A DNA stretch of 21,967 bases from a virus. Made by a program: the position numbers and the translations under genes. The DNA is taken from the IMG/VR virus record IMGVR_UViG_3300036804_000077, positions 1 to 21,967 of that record. One strand, given 5' to 3'. Under the pieces are notes generated by a model. It searched no databases. It had not been told where the DNA came from and saw only the letters and a list, made by a program, of their open reading frames with translations. Shown here one piece after another: positions 13,712 to 20,872 of the stretch (positions are counted from its first letter, which is position 1; the number at the start of each line of letters is the position of its first letter).

Positions 13712-13934
13712 ACTTGTACCCCCACTTAAGAACCTCAACGGTCCAATACGTAAACAGCACCATAAACAATAGATGCATACCCTCTCGACTGTATTCCCAG
13801 AACGTAATAGGTAATCCGTTTTCGATGATGTAACGGGCAAATTCAGCACCGTTCATCAATACAATCATCATCAGTAGCCAACCTGCTAACAACGACGTAA
13901 GACATGCCAGGTTTGACTTTAAAATTTTATTCAT
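13701..13934 (-). CDS. Small membrane protein
   Basis: The 77-residue protein has two predicted membrane helices, about residues 8-27 (ACLTSLLAGWLLMMIVLMN) and 53-70 (MHLLFMVLFTYWTVEVLKW), joined by a short polar loop, and a basic C-terminus (GYKYGK). AGGAG lies 8 bases before the ATG. Its function is not known; phage early membrane proteins may act in exclusion or in altering the host envelope, which is speculation here. Confidence 0.75.
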   Translation of the reverse strand: MNKILKSNLACLTSLLAGWLLMMIVLMNGAEFARYIIENGLPITFWEYSREGMHLLFMVLFTYWTVEVLKWGYKYGK

Positions 13935-13945
13935 GGTTGTTTCTC

Positions 13946-14494
13946 CTACATAACGAGCGACTTATCAATTTCAGCTAACACGAGTGCCGTACTTGATGTG
14001 TCATACTTGTAAATTTCTGTTTCATCAAATCCAATACCAACCAAGAACTCGACACGTTTTTTAGATGAACTCAAGGCATTCAAGTTTCCGCTGATTTTAG
14101 CAAACTCATTGTCGATACTGTCGATTTTCTTACGTAATGCGATCACTTCATCAGAAGCTTGATAGGCATCTTCAAGTGTCGCAAGTGCTTTTTCTAACGC
14201 TTCATCAACTGACCAAGTATCGTTAAAAGATACGCCTGTATAAAGACTAGTAAATAGGGTTTCACGCTCATAATCATTAAGTGGCGAGTATCCATACTTT
14301 TCACGAACACTAATCTTCCACTTTTTACTATCTGCCATTAACTTAAGAGACTCTCTGATACGTTCTTTAATACCGATTTCTTCTGCCCATTCTTCAGCAA
14401 ACTTTCGCATTTCGATATTAATTTTTTCGTTCAAAGGTGATAACTTTTCCAGTTTCTTATCTTTAATAAAATCGTTAAAGTCTTGTTTTTTCAT
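13946..14494 (-). CDS. Hypothetical helical protein
   Basis: The 182-residue protein is charged and mostly helical, with MKKQDFNDFIKDKKLEKL at the start, a long helix around 25-60 (IEMRKFAEEWAEEIGIKERIRESL), and a coiled-coil-like stretch around 105-145 (ALATLEDAYQASDEVIALRKKIDSIDNEFAKI). It has no signal peptide or membrane segment. It has a poor ribosome site (GTGGT) and begins 2 bases after the preceding gene, so it probably relies on coupling. The function is unknown. Confidence 0.75.
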   Translation of the reverse strand: MKKQDFNDFIKDKKLEKLSPLNEKINIEMRKFAEEWAEEIGIKERIRESLKLMADSKKWKISVREKYGYSPLNDYERETLFTSLYTGVSFNDTWSVDEALEKALATLEDAYQASDEVIALRKKIDSIDNEFAKISGNLNALSSSKKRVEFLVGIGFDETEIYKYDTSSTALVLAEIDKSLVM

Positions 14495-14496
14495 AA

Positions 14497-14715
14497 TTAA
14501 TTACCACACAATCCGTTAATCAAAATAGCTCGACGATTAATAATTGCTGTTAAAGTCATCTTCATCGTCTCTAGTTGATGATCTTGCCATCCCGCCATAA
14601 TTCCTGTGTCATTTCCAGACATAACATGTGCTTCCAATCGATTAATCTTCACTGATAATTCATTCGCTTCTTGGTCTAGTTCCTTTAATAAATCGTGCTT
14701 CTTAGTATTCGTCAT
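14497..14715 (-). CDS. Hypothetical coiled-coil phage protein
   Basis: The 72-residue product starts at 14715 (MTNTKKHD), seven bases after AGGAG. An earlier in-frame start would overlap the resolvase gene and has no site. Two helices are likely: KELDQEANELSVKINRLEAHV and HQLETMKMTLTAIINRRAILI, giving a helical hairpin. It resembles many short phage proteins that carry a RLL-like first helix and an M-x2-Y/L-x2-IL-x2-R second helix (the crAss001_48-like type), but this is weak. Function unknown. Confidence 0.65.
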   Translation of the reverse strand: MTNTKKHDLLKELDQEANELSVKINRLEAHVMSGNDTGIMAGWQDHQLETMKMTLTAIINRRAILINGLCGN

Positions 14716-14725
14716 GTTTTTTCTC

Positions 14726-15202
14726 CTACGCTTTCCATATTTCAATTCGCAAACTGCGAGTAAAGTGTGTCATTTTTTGTGCTGTTAACTTCGTGATTTG
14801 TGCATCATCAAATTCCAACGCTTCTTGCATCGCATCCAACGTCGGCTTAATCATGTTGTCCAAGTCTTTCGTTGATCGCTTCAATTGATTGACGTTCGTT
14901 TGATAAAAAATCAGGTTAACCGCCAATTCATCTTCAGTGGAAATTTGAATACCCAACGTTTCACCTTTATATTCCAACTTATTCATATCTTCCAAGCCGT
15001 GGTATTGAGATAGTCCTTCCGCATCTTCATCAAAGTGTTCTCCTACATTCAGCACATTTAGATGTTGAATTAATTCATTCTTGTATTTTCGATAAGTGTC
15101 GCCACGATATACAACGTTCGTTCTCGTGTTGTGTTGTAAATCGTTACCACTTCCGAAATCATTTTGAAGCTCAATTAGTGCTTCAAAGATTTTTCCAGCC
15201 AT
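14726..15202 (-). CDS. rusA: RusA-type Holliday junction resolvase
   Basis: The 158-residue protein cuts Holliday junctions and branched DNA to clear replication and recombination intermediates before packaging. The RusA active site is clear: KDLDNMIKPTLDAMQEALEFDDAQITKL at about 112-139, with Asp113, Asp115, Asn116, Lys119, Asp123 and the Asp132-Asp133 pair. The start at 15202 has AAGGAG five bases upstream; the in-frame ATG at 15247 would place the N-terminus in the origin repeats. It follows the origin and helicase. Confidence 0.88.
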   Translation of the reverse strand: MAGKIFEALIELQNDFGSGNDLQHNTRTNVVYRGDTYRKYKNELIQHLNVLNVGEHFDEDAEGLSQYHGLEDMNKLEYKGETLGIQISTEDELAVNLIFYQTNVNQLKRSTKDLDNMIKPTLDAMQEALEFDDAQITKLTAQKMTHFTRSLRIEIWKA

Positions 15203-15456
15203 TGTTGCTCCTTTTTGCGTGACGCTTTGTGACGCTTTGTGACGCAAGGGCGTTACGGTTAAACGCTGTCATACCAACGGTTGTGACGGAAGTGACGGTT
15301 GTAGGGGTGCCTATTCTTATATATATTCTTTTTTTCTTTATTTAATTATTATTAAGTAAAAAAGTAATAAAAAGCGTCACAACCATCACATCGCACTCAT
15401 ACCAACGCTTGAAACCGTCGCAGTATTCGTCACACTAACCGTCACAAACCGTCACA
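15203..15456. other. Replication origin candidate with iterons and AT-rich core
   Basis: On the left are three GTGACG copies exactly 10 bases apart (15219, 15229, 15239) and two GTGACGG copies (15283-15289, 15292-15298). On the right the same sequence is inverted: CGTCAC at 15375-15380 and 15428-15433, CCGTCAC at 15439-15445 and 15449-15455, plus a variant CCGTCG at 15414-15419. Between lies an AT-rich core at 15311-15374 of almost pure A/T. A second direct repeat TCATACCAACG stands at 15269-15279 and 15397-15407. The array directly follows the helicase gene. Iterons around an AT-rich element are the usual form of a theta origin. Confidence 0.75.
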
Positions 15457-16875
15457 TTATTTGATAAAGTAATATTTTCCGTCTCTTCGCTTATCGCCAA
15501 CGTATCGTTCCGCCATTTTTTTACCAAATGCTTGCTGACTCATCGGACGTTCGTTCTCACCCAAATTCAAACTGTTGTAATAATCGCTGTACTCGCCATA
15601 TAATTCGCTGGCCTTTCGCTCGCCGTTATACGCCGGGTCTGACAAATATTTATTTACCCATTGCGTAAACGGATCAAGCGCCACAATGTCATCAACGATA
15701 TTATCTTCAATCGTCCAGTTATGTTTAACGGCTTCTTGGTATTGCTCGATTGCATATGTGGCTAACATCGGGATTTCTTGTTGCAGCTTATATTCTGGAA
15801 ATAATTGATCACGTCTAGCTTTTTCTTCAGGCTTACCGTCAACCACTGGTGCAACTGTCTTAATAATGTGCAAGCGTCGCTTGATAGCCCCACTATCGTT
15901 AAACGTTGGCATTTCATTAACGTTCACAATCATCTTTGCAGTAATGCGATAATCTGTTCCGTCAATACCTTTTCGTTCAACTGGTGACCAACCACCACCG
16001 GTAATTGACTTAAACGTGTCATCTTCTTTAAAACGTACTCGACTAGCGTCATCGTCAATCATTAAAGACTTCCCAACGAATCGAGCTGTTTCAAATCGGG
16101 CATTGTTCCCTTGCAAGTTTTTCAACTTAAATGCACCGATACGGTCATTACCAAACATCGCCCCAGTAATCTTAGTCACGAAATAGGTCTTACCCGTTCC
16201 ACCGATTGGGTCAAGCAAGAACAAAGCCCCTTGTTTCCAACTCATGTTGGCTTGGAACGCATAGCCTAGCCACGCCCACAAATACTTTGCGTTGGCTCCG
16301 AACATGTACTCGGCATATGCAACCCACGTTTCAGGCAATTCGTTTGCTTTTGGTTCAAAATCAAACCCATGAATAATGTTGTAATCCTTAACTGGTGTGA
16401 AGAAATTGTTAGTATTCACATTCAGTGTGTAGTTCTTAAAAGCGATGTAATCATCTTTAATCGAATCGTCAAACTTCCGAGACTTTTCAACTAGGTACGG
16501 TTTTACGTCTCGTTGTAATTCTCGTTTCTTTGGTGTCGAAATCTTCAATCTGTCACACAACGCTGTGATAGTAACATCTACCATATTGAAGACTTGCTTA
16601 ACGGGTACTCGTTCCCAGAATGAGCCGTTCCAGATATACCCCCAGTCGTCTTTTACGGCGATATTATCTGATGCGATTAGCCACTCAGCGAATGAAATTA
16701 CGGAAGTGATGACATATTTATAACCACCCTTTTCGGTAATTCTCAATTCCAGCCACTCGTAGTCTCCAATGAACTCGGTATTCATCAGCGGGTTGTTGTA
16801 TTCGTCATCAGTCGAGAATGGAATTTGTATCCGATTGAAGTTCGCCACCGATGTAATTTGTAAATCACTCGCCAT
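15457..16875 (-). CDS. Replicative helicase, D5/P4-type SF3 family
   Basis: The 472-residue protein is the phage replication helicase. The N-terminal part (to about 180) resembles the D5_N domain, with YIAFKNYTLNVNTNNFFTP at about 143-161, typical of D5/P4 helicases. SF3 motifs follow: Walker A IGGTGKTY at 224-231, Walker B KSLMIDDDAS at 269-278, motif C MIVNVNEMPTF at 315-325 with Asn320, and the arginine region AIKRRLHII at 330-338. The C-terminal 60 residues (KASELYGEYSDYYN, MSQQAFGKKMAERY) form a winged-helix-like domain that may bind the iterons downstream. The ribosome site is AGAGGAGG. It follows the primase gene by 10 bases and probably works with it. Confidence 0.9.
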   Translation of the reverse strand: MASDLQITSVANFNRIQIPFSTDDEYNNPLMNTEFIGDYEWLELRITEKGGYKYVITSVISFAEWLIASDNIAVKDDWGYIWNGSFWERVPVKQVFNMVDVTITALCDRLKISTPKKRELQRDVKPYLVEKSRKFDDSIKDDYIAFKNYTLNVNTNNFFTPVKDYNIIHGFDFEPKANELPETWVAYAEYMFGANAKYLWAWLGYAFQANMSWKQGALFLLDPIGGTGKTYFVTKITGAMFGNDRIGAFKLKNLQGNNARFETARFVGKSLMIDDDASRVRFKEDDTFKSITGGGWSPVERKGIDGTDYRITAKMIVNVNEMPTFNDSGAIKRRLHIIKTVAPVVDGKPEEKARRDQLFPEYKLQQEIPMLATYAIEQYQEAVKHNWTIEDNIVDDIVALDPFTQWVNKYLSDPAYNGERKASELYGEYSDYYNSLNLGENERPMSQQAFGKKMAERYVGDKRRDGKYYFIK

Positions 16876-16885
16876 ATTGCCTCCT

Positions 16886-17764
16886 CTAGCGCAACAGGCG
16901 CTTTGCTTTGCTTAGTATGTCTTTCTCTGGATTGTCTAACGTAGATGCTATGCCAGCGTTTTCGAATGCTGATAATAAATCAGTCTCATCAATCCCATTA
17001 AAAGCCTGTTTCAAAGCACCAAACACTTTAGTCAAACTATTGTCTCGCTCGCCTACAACAAACGTGATGCCGTGCTTTTGCGTATATCGCTCAATGAATG
17101 ACGTTAGATTATCAACTGTCGGTTCTTCGTCGAACCCACCAAAACCAGTAGAATATGACTGCGTTTTAACTTTAGGGACGTATGGCGTTTGAATTTTGTA
17201 TCGTTTGCGGTTCTCCATATCCCACGGCACAATCGTATCTTTCTTCTGCAACGGCAACCCCATTAATCGCCCGACTGTTTTAGAAGCTGTAATATCGGCA
17301 CCGTAGTCTAGGACATTCAACCCTGCTCGCGCTAAGTTGATAACCACTTCTCGTACCGCTTCGTCTAAGTGATCAGGTTGAATTGGTTCTCCTAGTGGCA
17401 AGAATAATCTGGCGCCATTTTCGTGTTCACTTTCAATCGCGAATGATGATGGTGTCTTCCATAGATACGCTTCAACCTGACTGTTGATTAGCAAAGTATA
17501 AAATTCATTCTTTAGCTCGTCCCAAACTGGAACACGGTCTAAATCAAACGTTATTCCTTGTATATTAGCCACGTTAGCCTTTTTTCGGGTTAGACCGAAT
17601 AATAAGTCGCTAGGCGTGAAATATTGCGCAGAGAACGTTTTAAACCCTTTTAAATCCAATATAGGCTCATGCACAACTGGTAGAGATTCGACATATTCGA
17701 TAACGTCCAATTCATCTACGCAATCATAGTCGCCTATCATGCCTGATTTCATGAACGCATACAT
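16886..17764 (-). CDS. AEP-type primase
   Basis: The 292-residue protein looks like an archaeo-eukaryotic primase. The metal-binding motif is GITFDLDRV at 70-78 (Asp74 and Asp76), followed by a SSFAIESEHENGARLFLPL block (107-124) with the expected basic residue near 119, and DYGADITASKTVGRLMGLPL (153-172), equal to the third motif region. The C-terminal part after about 215 (TSFIERYTQKHG, ERDNSLTKVFGALKQAF) resembles PriCT-type domains. It would make primers for the helicase encoded next. The ribosome site GGAGG lies 13 bases before the ATG, rather far; a start at the fifth codon is less likely. Confidence 0.75.
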   Translation of the reverse strand: MYAFMKSGMIGDYDCVDELDVIEYVESLPVVHEPILDLKGFKTFSAQYFTPSDLLFGLTRKKANVANIQGITFDLDRVPVWDELKNEFYTLLINSQVEAYLWKTPSSFAIESEHENGARLFLPLGEPIQPDHLDEAVREVVINLARAGLNVLDYGADITASKTVGRLMGLPLQKKDTIVPWDMENRKRYKIQTPYVPKVKTQSYSTGFGGFDEEPTVDNLTSFIERYTQKHGITFVVGERDNSLTKVFGALKQAFNGIDETDLLSAFENAGIASTLDNPEKDILSKAKRLLR

Positions 17765-17770
17765 AGTTGA

Positions 17771-18340
17771 CTAGAATCCTCCACCGAATGCATCTTGTTG
17801 TGGTTCTGGTGGCAATTGGTCATCAGTTGGGAATCCGTTACTACCTGATTGATTAGCGTTCTTAGGGTTAACAATTGAGTTATCGACTTGAGAACCATTT
17901 GCTTGCCACGTTTCAATGCCGTTAATCTCTGGGAAATAATTAACTGACTTCTTACCTGTCTTTGGATTAGTGCTCTCTGATCGTTTGAATTTGTTCACTG
18001 ATACCGATACTTTCTTACCGACTAGCGCAGGAGAAATTGAATTAACGTCTGCAGATTGTCCTGGTTGTACAACACCAGTCACCGCAATCAATGCACCAAT
18101 TTCACGGTAACGGAATGGTTGGTATCCTGTCATTTCTGAATCATCCATAAAGAAGTGATTGATAGTCGCCCCTTTGTATTGACCATCATCAACGACAAAC
18201 TTGACGTCCATTTTATCTTCTCCGTTTTTAGCCTTACCTGTAGGCTTTGCATCTTCGATAGTTACGTTATATACACCACCAAATTCTAGTGTAGTTGCGC
18301 CTGAAAACTTGATGTCTGCTGGGTTAAATGTAAATGCCAT
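17771..18340 (-). CDS. DUF669-type single-strand DNA-binding protein
   Basis: The 189-residue protein fits DUF669, a phage single-strand-binding-like family. Visible are the strand pattern TTLEFGGVYNVTIEDAKPT, VKFVVDDGQYKGATINHFFM, GKKVSVSVNKFKRSES and VNYFPEINGIETW. The last 50 residues are low-complexity (Asn, Gln, Ser, Pro, Gly) and end DAFGGGF, a glycine-rich aromatic tail like the protein-binding tip of SSB proteins. It lies between the Sak4-like ATPase and the primase, so it probably coats single strands for recombination and replication. GAAGG lies nine bases before the ATG. Confidence 0.82.
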   Translation of the reverse strand: MAFTFNPADIKFSGATTLEFGGVYNVTIEDAKPTGKAKNGEDKMDVKFVVDDGQYKGATINHFFMDDSEMTGYQPFRYREIGALIAVTGVVQPGQSADVNSISPALVGKKVSVSVNKFKRSESTNPKTGKKSVNYFPEINGIETWQANGSQVDNSIVNPKNANQSGSNGFPTDDQLPPEPQQDAFGGGF

Positions 18341-18342
18341 GA

Positions 18343-19044
18343 TTAATTACCTTCTTCTTTCGTTTCTGTTTGTGTAGTTTCGTCTTGTAGTAAATCTTCT
18401 AGTTTAAAATTTGTTCGTGTGTCTAAACGATTAGCGCCCCGGTTCCCTTTTTCTGGGTCGACATCAACCATCAATGTACCGTTTTCTTTGTAAATACGAC
18501 CTTGCACATCAAACACCGCTGTAAATCGATTCAGTGCAGTGTCATTTAAGTCCGGCTTGTAAACACCTGGGATACCCGTTTCTTTTTCGTGAGCTGTTAC
18601 CAATACGGGAATCCCCAATTTTCGCAAATCGTTCGCTAAATCGAAGAACCAATCTTGTAATTTATTCCAATTCATTTGCCCGCTCTTAGAGGCGTTTTCA
18701 ATATTGTTGAATACCCAAGTTTGCAAAATGCTGACGTTGTCCAGCGCTACCAGCTTCACATCAGGATTAATATGCCTTTGACCATTTTCGTCCACGATAT
18801 AAACCTTTTCTCGAATATCTTTGTAGACTTGGCGTTGGATTGTCTGTGCGTCACCAGAATCATATGCAGTCAAATCTACGTCATTGCTTCCAGCTAACGA
18901 ACTAAAAGAGCCGTCAAACGATAGCACCACTTTTAATCCTGGAAATTGGCGGATGGTACGTGTCTTTTGTGTTCCTTTACCGCCGTACAGAAAATACATT
19001 CCACCTGTCTTAGGAATTGACCCCGGTCCATAATATTTAGGCAT
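18343..19044 (-). CDS. RecA-like ATPase (Sak4-type recombination protein)
   Basis: The 233-residue protein is a RecA-fold ATPase of the kind called phage nucleotide-binding protein, including Sak4 annealing proteins. Walker A is YGGKGTQKTRT at 20-30; Walker B is VKLVALDNVS at 96-105; VLVTAHEKET in the middle is the motif that follows in this family. The C-terminus is charged and variable. The start is the ATG at 19044, five bases after GAGGTGG; a GTG three codons earlier is less likely. The ATG overlaps the upstream stop codon (TAATG). With the DUF669 protein next to it, it forms the usual single-strand annealing pair. Confidence 0.82.
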   Translation of the reverse strand: MPKYYGPGSIPKTGGMYFLYGGKGTQKTRTIRQFPGLKVVLSFDGSFSSLAGSNDVDLTAYDSGDAQTIQRQVYKDIREKVYIVDENGQRHINPDVKLVALDNVSILQTWVFNNIENASKSGQMNWNKLQDWFFDLANDLRKLGIPVLVTAHEKETGIPGVYKPDLNDTALNRFTAVFDVQGRIYKENGTLMVDVDPEKGNRGANRLDTRTNFKLEDLLQDETTQTETKEEGN

Positions 19045-19436
19045 TAGTTCCACCTCACTGTTTTCACTTCCGTTTTAAGAACTACCTTGTCAATATCTTC
19101 CTCAACTCGTTGTCCAAACGCTTCTTTCAACTTAGTTGGACTTTTGATATCAAACGCATCCAAGCCATACTTTCGAAAAAAAGCTTCTTTGTTATTTTGC
19201 GAGTTGGGAATTTCTTTTTTTGTCGATACCTTCAAGGATGACTTCCACATTTCAGAACCGTTTTTCACACGCTCCTTGTATTCCTTAGATACTTCTTTAA
19301 CCGGTTTCTCAAGGAACTTGAATGCGTAAGCCAGTTGTTCTAAATCTTCATCACTTAACTTCTTCAAGTGTTCTGCAGTGATGTCTTGAATAGGGTATGC
19401 TTGCCCCATTTCATCAATGACTCGTAGTTCGTTCAT
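19044..19436 (-). CDS. Hypothetical protein in recombination cluster
   Basis: I do not recognise this 130-residue protein. It is charged and mostly helical: ITAEHLKKLSDEDLEQLAYAFKFLEKPVKEVSKEYKERV is a long run, followed by FRKYGLDAFDIKSPTKLKEAFG and a final strand VLKTEVKTVRW. The place just upstream of a Sak4-like ATPase is where some phages encode recombination helpers. The start overlaps the preceding stop (ATGA) and has AAGGTG before it. Confidence 0.72.
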   Translation of the reverse strand: MNELRVIDEMGQAYPIQDITAEHLKKLSDEDLEQLAYAFKFLEKPVKEVSKEYKERVKNGSEMWKSSLKVSTKKEIPNSQNNKEAFFRKYGLDAFDIKSPTKLKEAFGQRVEEDIDKVVLKTEVKTVRWN

Positions 19437-19639
19437 AACACCTTCACCTCCAAATCCAGTAACTGCGCCATAGATCGCGCTTGTGGTCGTGCGTTCTTAG
19501 TTAACAGATATTTCTCACCAACAACGTATACTTCATCACCAGCGTAGATAGCGTTACCGTCAATATCCATACCTAACAATTTCGGCACTGTTTCAGCTTG
19601 AAAGAATGTATTGTTGATGTACTCTTCTTCAGCGTTCAT
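19433..19639 (-). CDS. Hypothetical small phage protein
   Basis: The 68-residue protein has an N-terminal helix and a strand-rich segment, LGMDIDGNAIYAGDEVYVVGEKYLL, which resembles the short barrel of YqaI-like phage proteins (a pattern of D-x-DGN-x-I-x-x-GD-x-V). The role is unknown. It overlaps the preceding small gene by four bases (ATGA) and the following gene by four. Confidence 0.7.
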   Translation of the reverse strand: MNAEEEYINNTFFQAETVPKLLGMDIDGNAIYAGDEVYVVGEKYLLTKNARPQARSMAQLLDLEVKVL

Positions 19640-19746
19640 TCCACGTCCTCCCGTTCATCTTCTATTGTTGTATCTGGTTCTTCTCGTATTTCATCATCTG
19701 GACTGAGATGCTTGTGCCAGTCGATGATTTGCGCTTCTCTTTGCAT
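19636..19746 (-). CDS. Very small acidic protein
   Basis: This 36-residue frame (MQREAQIIDWHKHLSPDD at the start) is supported by AAGGGGGAT upstream of its ATG and by ATGA overlap with the next gene. It is very acidic at the C-terminus (EEPD, EDEREDVE). No domain is seen. It fills the only gap between 19639 and 19758. Confidence 0.6.
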   Translation of the reverse strand: MQREAQIIDWHKHLSPDDEIREEPDTTIEDEREDVE

Positions 19747-19757
19747 GCTTATCCCCC

Positions 19758-20027
19758 TTAATAAATCTCAGGAAATTCTTGATGTTCCCAGACCGCAATT
19801 ACAACCGCTGATACGTTCCAAAAACCATCGCCGTTAACAATGCGACACAATTCATTCCTATCTGCCGTCTTCCAATCTTCGTGCGGAAACACCTTGTTTT
19901 TCCCATCTCGGTATTGTTTCAACAGCCGTAAGCGTGCATTTCTGGGTTGTTCTCTAATTTTTGCAACAACATCGTCCTTAAATTGGCCCGGTGTCTTATC
20001 ACCAACAAACATATGGATTCGCTCCAT
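19758..20027 (-). CDS. Hypothetical early protein
   Basis: The 89-residue protein starts with MERIHMFVGDKTPGQFKDDVV and includes an Arg-rich segment REQPRNARLRLLKQYRDGKNKVF, then DWKTADRNELCRIVNGDGFWNVSAVVIAVWEHQEF. The mix suggests a small alpha/beta fold that may bind nucleic acid, but I recognise no family. AAAGGAAGAG precedes the ATG. It starts after a two-hairpin region at 20056-20118. Confidence 0.7.
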   Translation of the reverse strand: MERIHMFVGDKTPGQFKDDVVAKIREQPRNARLRLLKQYRDGKNKVFPHEDWKTADRNELCRIVNGDGFWNVSAVVIAVWEHQEFPEIY

Positions 20028-20040
20028 AACTCTTCCTTTC

Positions 20041-20050
20041 GTGCTACAAT
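20041..20050 (+). promoter_or_regulatory. Plus-strand extended -10 promoter
   Basis: GTGCTACAAT contains TGCTACAAT, a good extended -10 element. The expected start, near 20056, is at the first base of the inverted repeat described next. There is no good -35 box. Confidence 0.45.
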
Positions 20051-20055
20051 TAACA

Positions 20056-20123
20056 GGTAAAAATTAGTCACACGATTTTTTACCCGATAGCTCCTACGGT
20101 TGCAGCCGTATGGGCTATTTTTT
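20056..20123 (+). ncRNA. Candidate short antisense RNA (about 70 nt) with terminator
   Basis: On the plus strand GGTAAAAA (20056-20063) pairs with TTTTTACC (20077-20084). A terminator hairpin follows: ATAGCTC and TACGG (20087-20099) pair with CCGTA and GGGCTAT (20106-20118), with one mismatch, then six T residues. The 5' arm holds CTCCTA. The 3' end overlaps the stop codon of the 31-residue membrane peptide gene on the other strand by a few bases. On the minus strand the same sequence would give two hairpins before the ribosome site at 20028. It may be an antisense RNA or just a paired leader structure. Confidence 0.45.
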
Positions 20124-20210
20124 ATGCAACAAATTACTGATCCCATTTCCAATTGTTCCGCTAAAAATCAAGACGATTCCTAGCACAATGGATAAGCATG
20201 TATAGCTCAC
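20115..20210 (-). CDS. Small hydrophobic membrane peptide
   Basis: This 31-residue frame begins with GTG, seven bases after a strong AAGGAGG site, and overlaps the preceding stop (GTGA). It reads MSYTCLSIVLGIVLIFSG at the start, one membrane helix at about 5-20, and ends in HKK. Size, single helix and basic end are like type I toxins, but also like many harmless phage membrane peptides. A plus-strand terminator hairpin covers its stop codon. Confidence 0.6.
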   Translation of the reverse strand: MSYTCLSIVLGIVLIFSGTIGNGISNLLHKK

Positions 20211-20347
20211 AGCTGTGCCTCCTTATTTTCGTTAACAATAAGTTGCTCCATCAATTTTCCCGCATACTCGTTGAAGATATTTCGGTCAATGCCGTACAAC
20301 CCCTTTAAATCATTAACTTGTGAATCAGTTAGCTCGATATTCATCAT
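20207..20347 (-). CDS. Small hypothetical protein
   Basis: The 46-residue frame (MMNIELTDSQVNDLKGLYG at the start) has AGGAGGG five bases before its first ATG and overlaps its neighbours by four bases on both sides. It is polar, with a probable helix in FNEYAGKLMEQLIV. No family is recognised. Confidence 0.65.
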   Translation of the reverse strand: MMNIELTDSQVNDLKGLYGIDRNIFNEYAGKLMEQLIVNENKEAQL

Positions 20348-20433
20348 TTCTTCCCTCCTTTACTTCCTTCGATACAAATAGCTACAAACAGTACAGTGAT
20401 GATCACTGCGATAATAATTGCATCATAATTCAT
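20344..20433 (-). CDS. Small membrane peptide
   Basis: This 29-residue frame has AAGGTG eight bases upstream of its ATG and overlaps both neighbours by four bases. It consists of one hydrophobic helix (AIIIAVIITVLFVAICI) and a basic end (SKGGKK). The codons at its end double as the ribosome site of the next gene. Function unknown. Confidence 0.6.
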   Translation of the reverse strand: MNYDAIIIAVIITVLFVAICIEGSKGGKK

Positions 20434-20528
20434 CGTTCACGCACCTTTCGTGCTAATGCATTCGCACCAGCCAGTAGTTCTGCTTCCGTCTTTGGCTTGT
20501 TTGTTAACCAATTAAATAGTTGTTTCAT
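20430..20528 (-). CDS. Small hypothetical protein
   Basis: The 32-residue frame starts MKQLFNWLTNKPKT, with AAGGAGA before the ATG, and ends in a basic helix (ANALARKVRER). It overlaps the next gene by four bases. It is one of five tiny genes in a chained set between 20115 and 20530. Confidence 0.6.
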   Translation of the reverse strand: MKQLFNWLTNKPKTEAELLAGANALARKVRER

Positions 20529-20537
20529 AACGTCTCC

Positions 20538-20720
20538 TTAGTAATTTGCTCCCTCCAAATATCGTTCAACTTCTCGTAAGTTAAACTCATTTGGTTCACG
20601 CTCTTTTACAACCCGCCGAAATCGTTCTCCTTTAGGTGAATTCATCCAAGCGCGGAAATAGTTAGGATGCTTTCCTAGCATTTGTGCCACTTGCTTTTTA
20701 TTCAAGATTTCTGCACGCAC
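20538..20720 (-). CDS. Small helix-turn-helix DNA-binding protein
   Basis: The 60-residue product has a winged-helix/MerR-like or excisionase-like pattern: ILNKKQVAQMLGKHPNYFRAWMNSP is a helix-turn-helix, then GERFRRVVKEREPNEFNLREVERYL. Such proteins in early operons act as excisionase or regulators. It starts with a GTG, six bases after GAGGAGGT. Whether it works with the integrase outside the window cannot be seen. Confidence 0.7.
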   Translation of the reverse strand: MRAEILNKKQVAQMLGKHPNYFRAWMNSPKGERFRRVVKEREPNEFNLREVERYLEGANY

Positions 20721-20722
20721 TG

Positions 20723-20827
20723 TTAGACCTCCTCATTCAACGCCTTCAACTCTAGAATTTGTTGTTCAAATGACATATCGCTATCTAGAATTGCTTTTGC
20801 TTTAGTTCCGTATGTTTGTTTTGTCAT
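20723..20827 (-). CDS. Very small hypothetical protein
   Basis: The 34-residue frame (MTKQTYGTKAKAILDSDMSF at the start) has AAGGAG eight bases before the ATG. The second half is a probable helix (FEQQILELKALNEEV). Its end contains the ribosome site of the next gene. No domain is recognised. Confidence 0.6.
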   Translation of the reverse strand: MTKQTYGTKAKAILDSDMSFEQQILELKALNEEV

Positions 20828-20872
20828 GATTCGTTCTCCTTATAAGTAACTGCTTAACTTGCTGTTTCGTTC

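Noticed and set aside
15203-15456. CRISPR array in the repeated GTGACG region
   Set aside because: Repeats are only 6-7 bases, change orientation and have no regular spacers; an origin explains them better.
19919-20152. A 77-codon open frame on the minus strand overlapping the genes near 20.0 kb
   Set aside because: It crosses the hairpin region, overlaps two better supported genes in another frame and has no fitting ribosome site.
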